Below, piece by piece: positions 5,029-5,156 of a stretch of DNA of 5,156 bases. The notes under the pieces were generated by a model. The model ran no database searches. It was not told where the DNA came from and saw only the letters and a list, made by a program, of their open reading frames with translations. The number at the start of each line of letters is the position of its first letter. Position 1 is the first letter of the stretch. The stretch comes from Hyphomicrobiaceae bacterium. GTDB lineage: Bacteria > Pseudomonadota > Alphaproteobacteria > Rhizobiales > Hyphomicrobiaceae. A program made the position numbers and the translations under genes. The stretch lies in assembly GCA_017353825.1 (NCBI GenBank), contig JAFMSC010000336.1:1-5156 (forward strand), written 5' to 3'.

Positions 5029-5156
5029 ATGGATAGGAAGACACTCTCCGACGCCGATATCACCTCGGTCCGCGCCGTCACCCGACGCACGCTGCTCAGC
5101 GCGCTCGGTCTTGGCGCCGGCCTCGCGGCGGCAGCTGCCGCGCATGCCCAGACGAG
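5029..5156 (+). CDS. N-terminus of a Tat-exported protein of unknown function (partial)
   Basis: The window ends after 42 codons of this gene. The protein starts MDRKTLSDADITSVRAV and runs into a twin-arginine signal: TRRTLLSALG with Arg19-Arg20, a hydrophobic Ala/Leu/Gly segment (residues 22-38), and a signal peptidase site after AHA (38-40), before QT. It should therefore be exported folded, across the inner membrane, through the Tat system. Start 5029 has only a modest GAGGGA (5013-5018) ten bases upstream. The frame is supported by GC-rich third positions and by the signal peptide itself. A competing frame open from GTG 4925 lacks both. It lies 125 bases after coxM behind a palindrome, so membership of the coxSLM operon is uncertain. 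The mature part lies beyond the edge and its function cannot be called. Confidence 0.75.
   Translation, partial: MDRKTLSDADITSVRAVTRRTLLSALGLGAGLAAAAAAHAQT

Noticed and set aside
5128..5141. Perfect 14-base palindrome GCGGCAGCTGCCGC
   Set aside because: It lies in the alanine run of the Tat signal peptide, where GCx codons readily make such palindromes by chance.
4925..5156. Alternative + strand frame from GTG 4925 to the window end
   Set aside because: It has weak codon bias, an Arg/Ser/Pro-rich product and runs through the palindrome. The overlapping frame from 5029 encodes a convincing Tat signal with GC-rich third positions.
1..5156. CRISPR arrays, tRNA or rRNA genes, insertion sequences, prophage or att sites
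   Set aside because: I looked for spaced direct repeats, tRNA-like cloverleaf ends, transposase motifs and terminal inverted repeats on both strands and saw none.

Overview
The window comes from a high-GC bacterial chromosome, with GC-rich third codon positions throughout. It is most likely an alphaproteobacterium. The reasons are gene content, codon use, and a CCCTCTCCCCG-type palindrome of a kind often dispersed in those genomes. This placement is inference, not proof. All genes that I accept are on the + strand.

Layout: (1) Bases 2-202 hold the C-terminal end of an unidentified upstream gene. Its stop overlaps the start of the next gene in an ATGA junction. (2) Bases 199-942 encode an ATP-binding subunit of the branched-chain amino acid type (LivG/LivF-like) with a divergent signature motif. 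(3) Bases 943-1076 are a non-coding gap with a GC-rich palindrome just after the ABC stop and a strong Shine-Dalgarno before the next gene. (4) Bases 1077-4903 hold three consecutive genes for a molybdenum hydroxylase of the xanthine oxidase family, in the order small [2Fe-2S] subunit, large molybdopterin subunit, medium FAD subunit (coxS-coxL-coxM). (5) Bases 4904-5028 are a second gap with an imperfect inverted repeat. (6) Bases 5029-5156 are the start of a gene for a Tat-exported protein, cut by the window edge.

The large subunit carries AYRGAGR in the active-site loop, not AYxCSFR. It therefore lacks the cysteine that holds copper in true aerobic CO dehydrogenase. With the S-L-M gene order this marks a form II ('CoxL-like') enzyme. 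The three subunits should form a cytoplasmic (SLM)2 complex. The substrate would be hydroxylated at the Mo centre of CoxL, and electrons would pass through the two [2Fe-2S] clusters of CoxS to the FAD of CoxM and then to an unknown acceptor. The substrate of form II enzymes is generally unsettled. The same-strand LivG-like transporter gene just upstream is a hint, no more, that an imported small organic molecule could be the substrate instead of CO.

I found no clearly novel system. The less ordinary points are a perfect hairpin abutting the ATG of the ABC gene, a 13-bp bulged hairpin inside the start of coxM, the degenerate ABC signature, the intergenic palindromes, and a ribosome-binding site after coxM that leads into an ATG-TGA start-stop.
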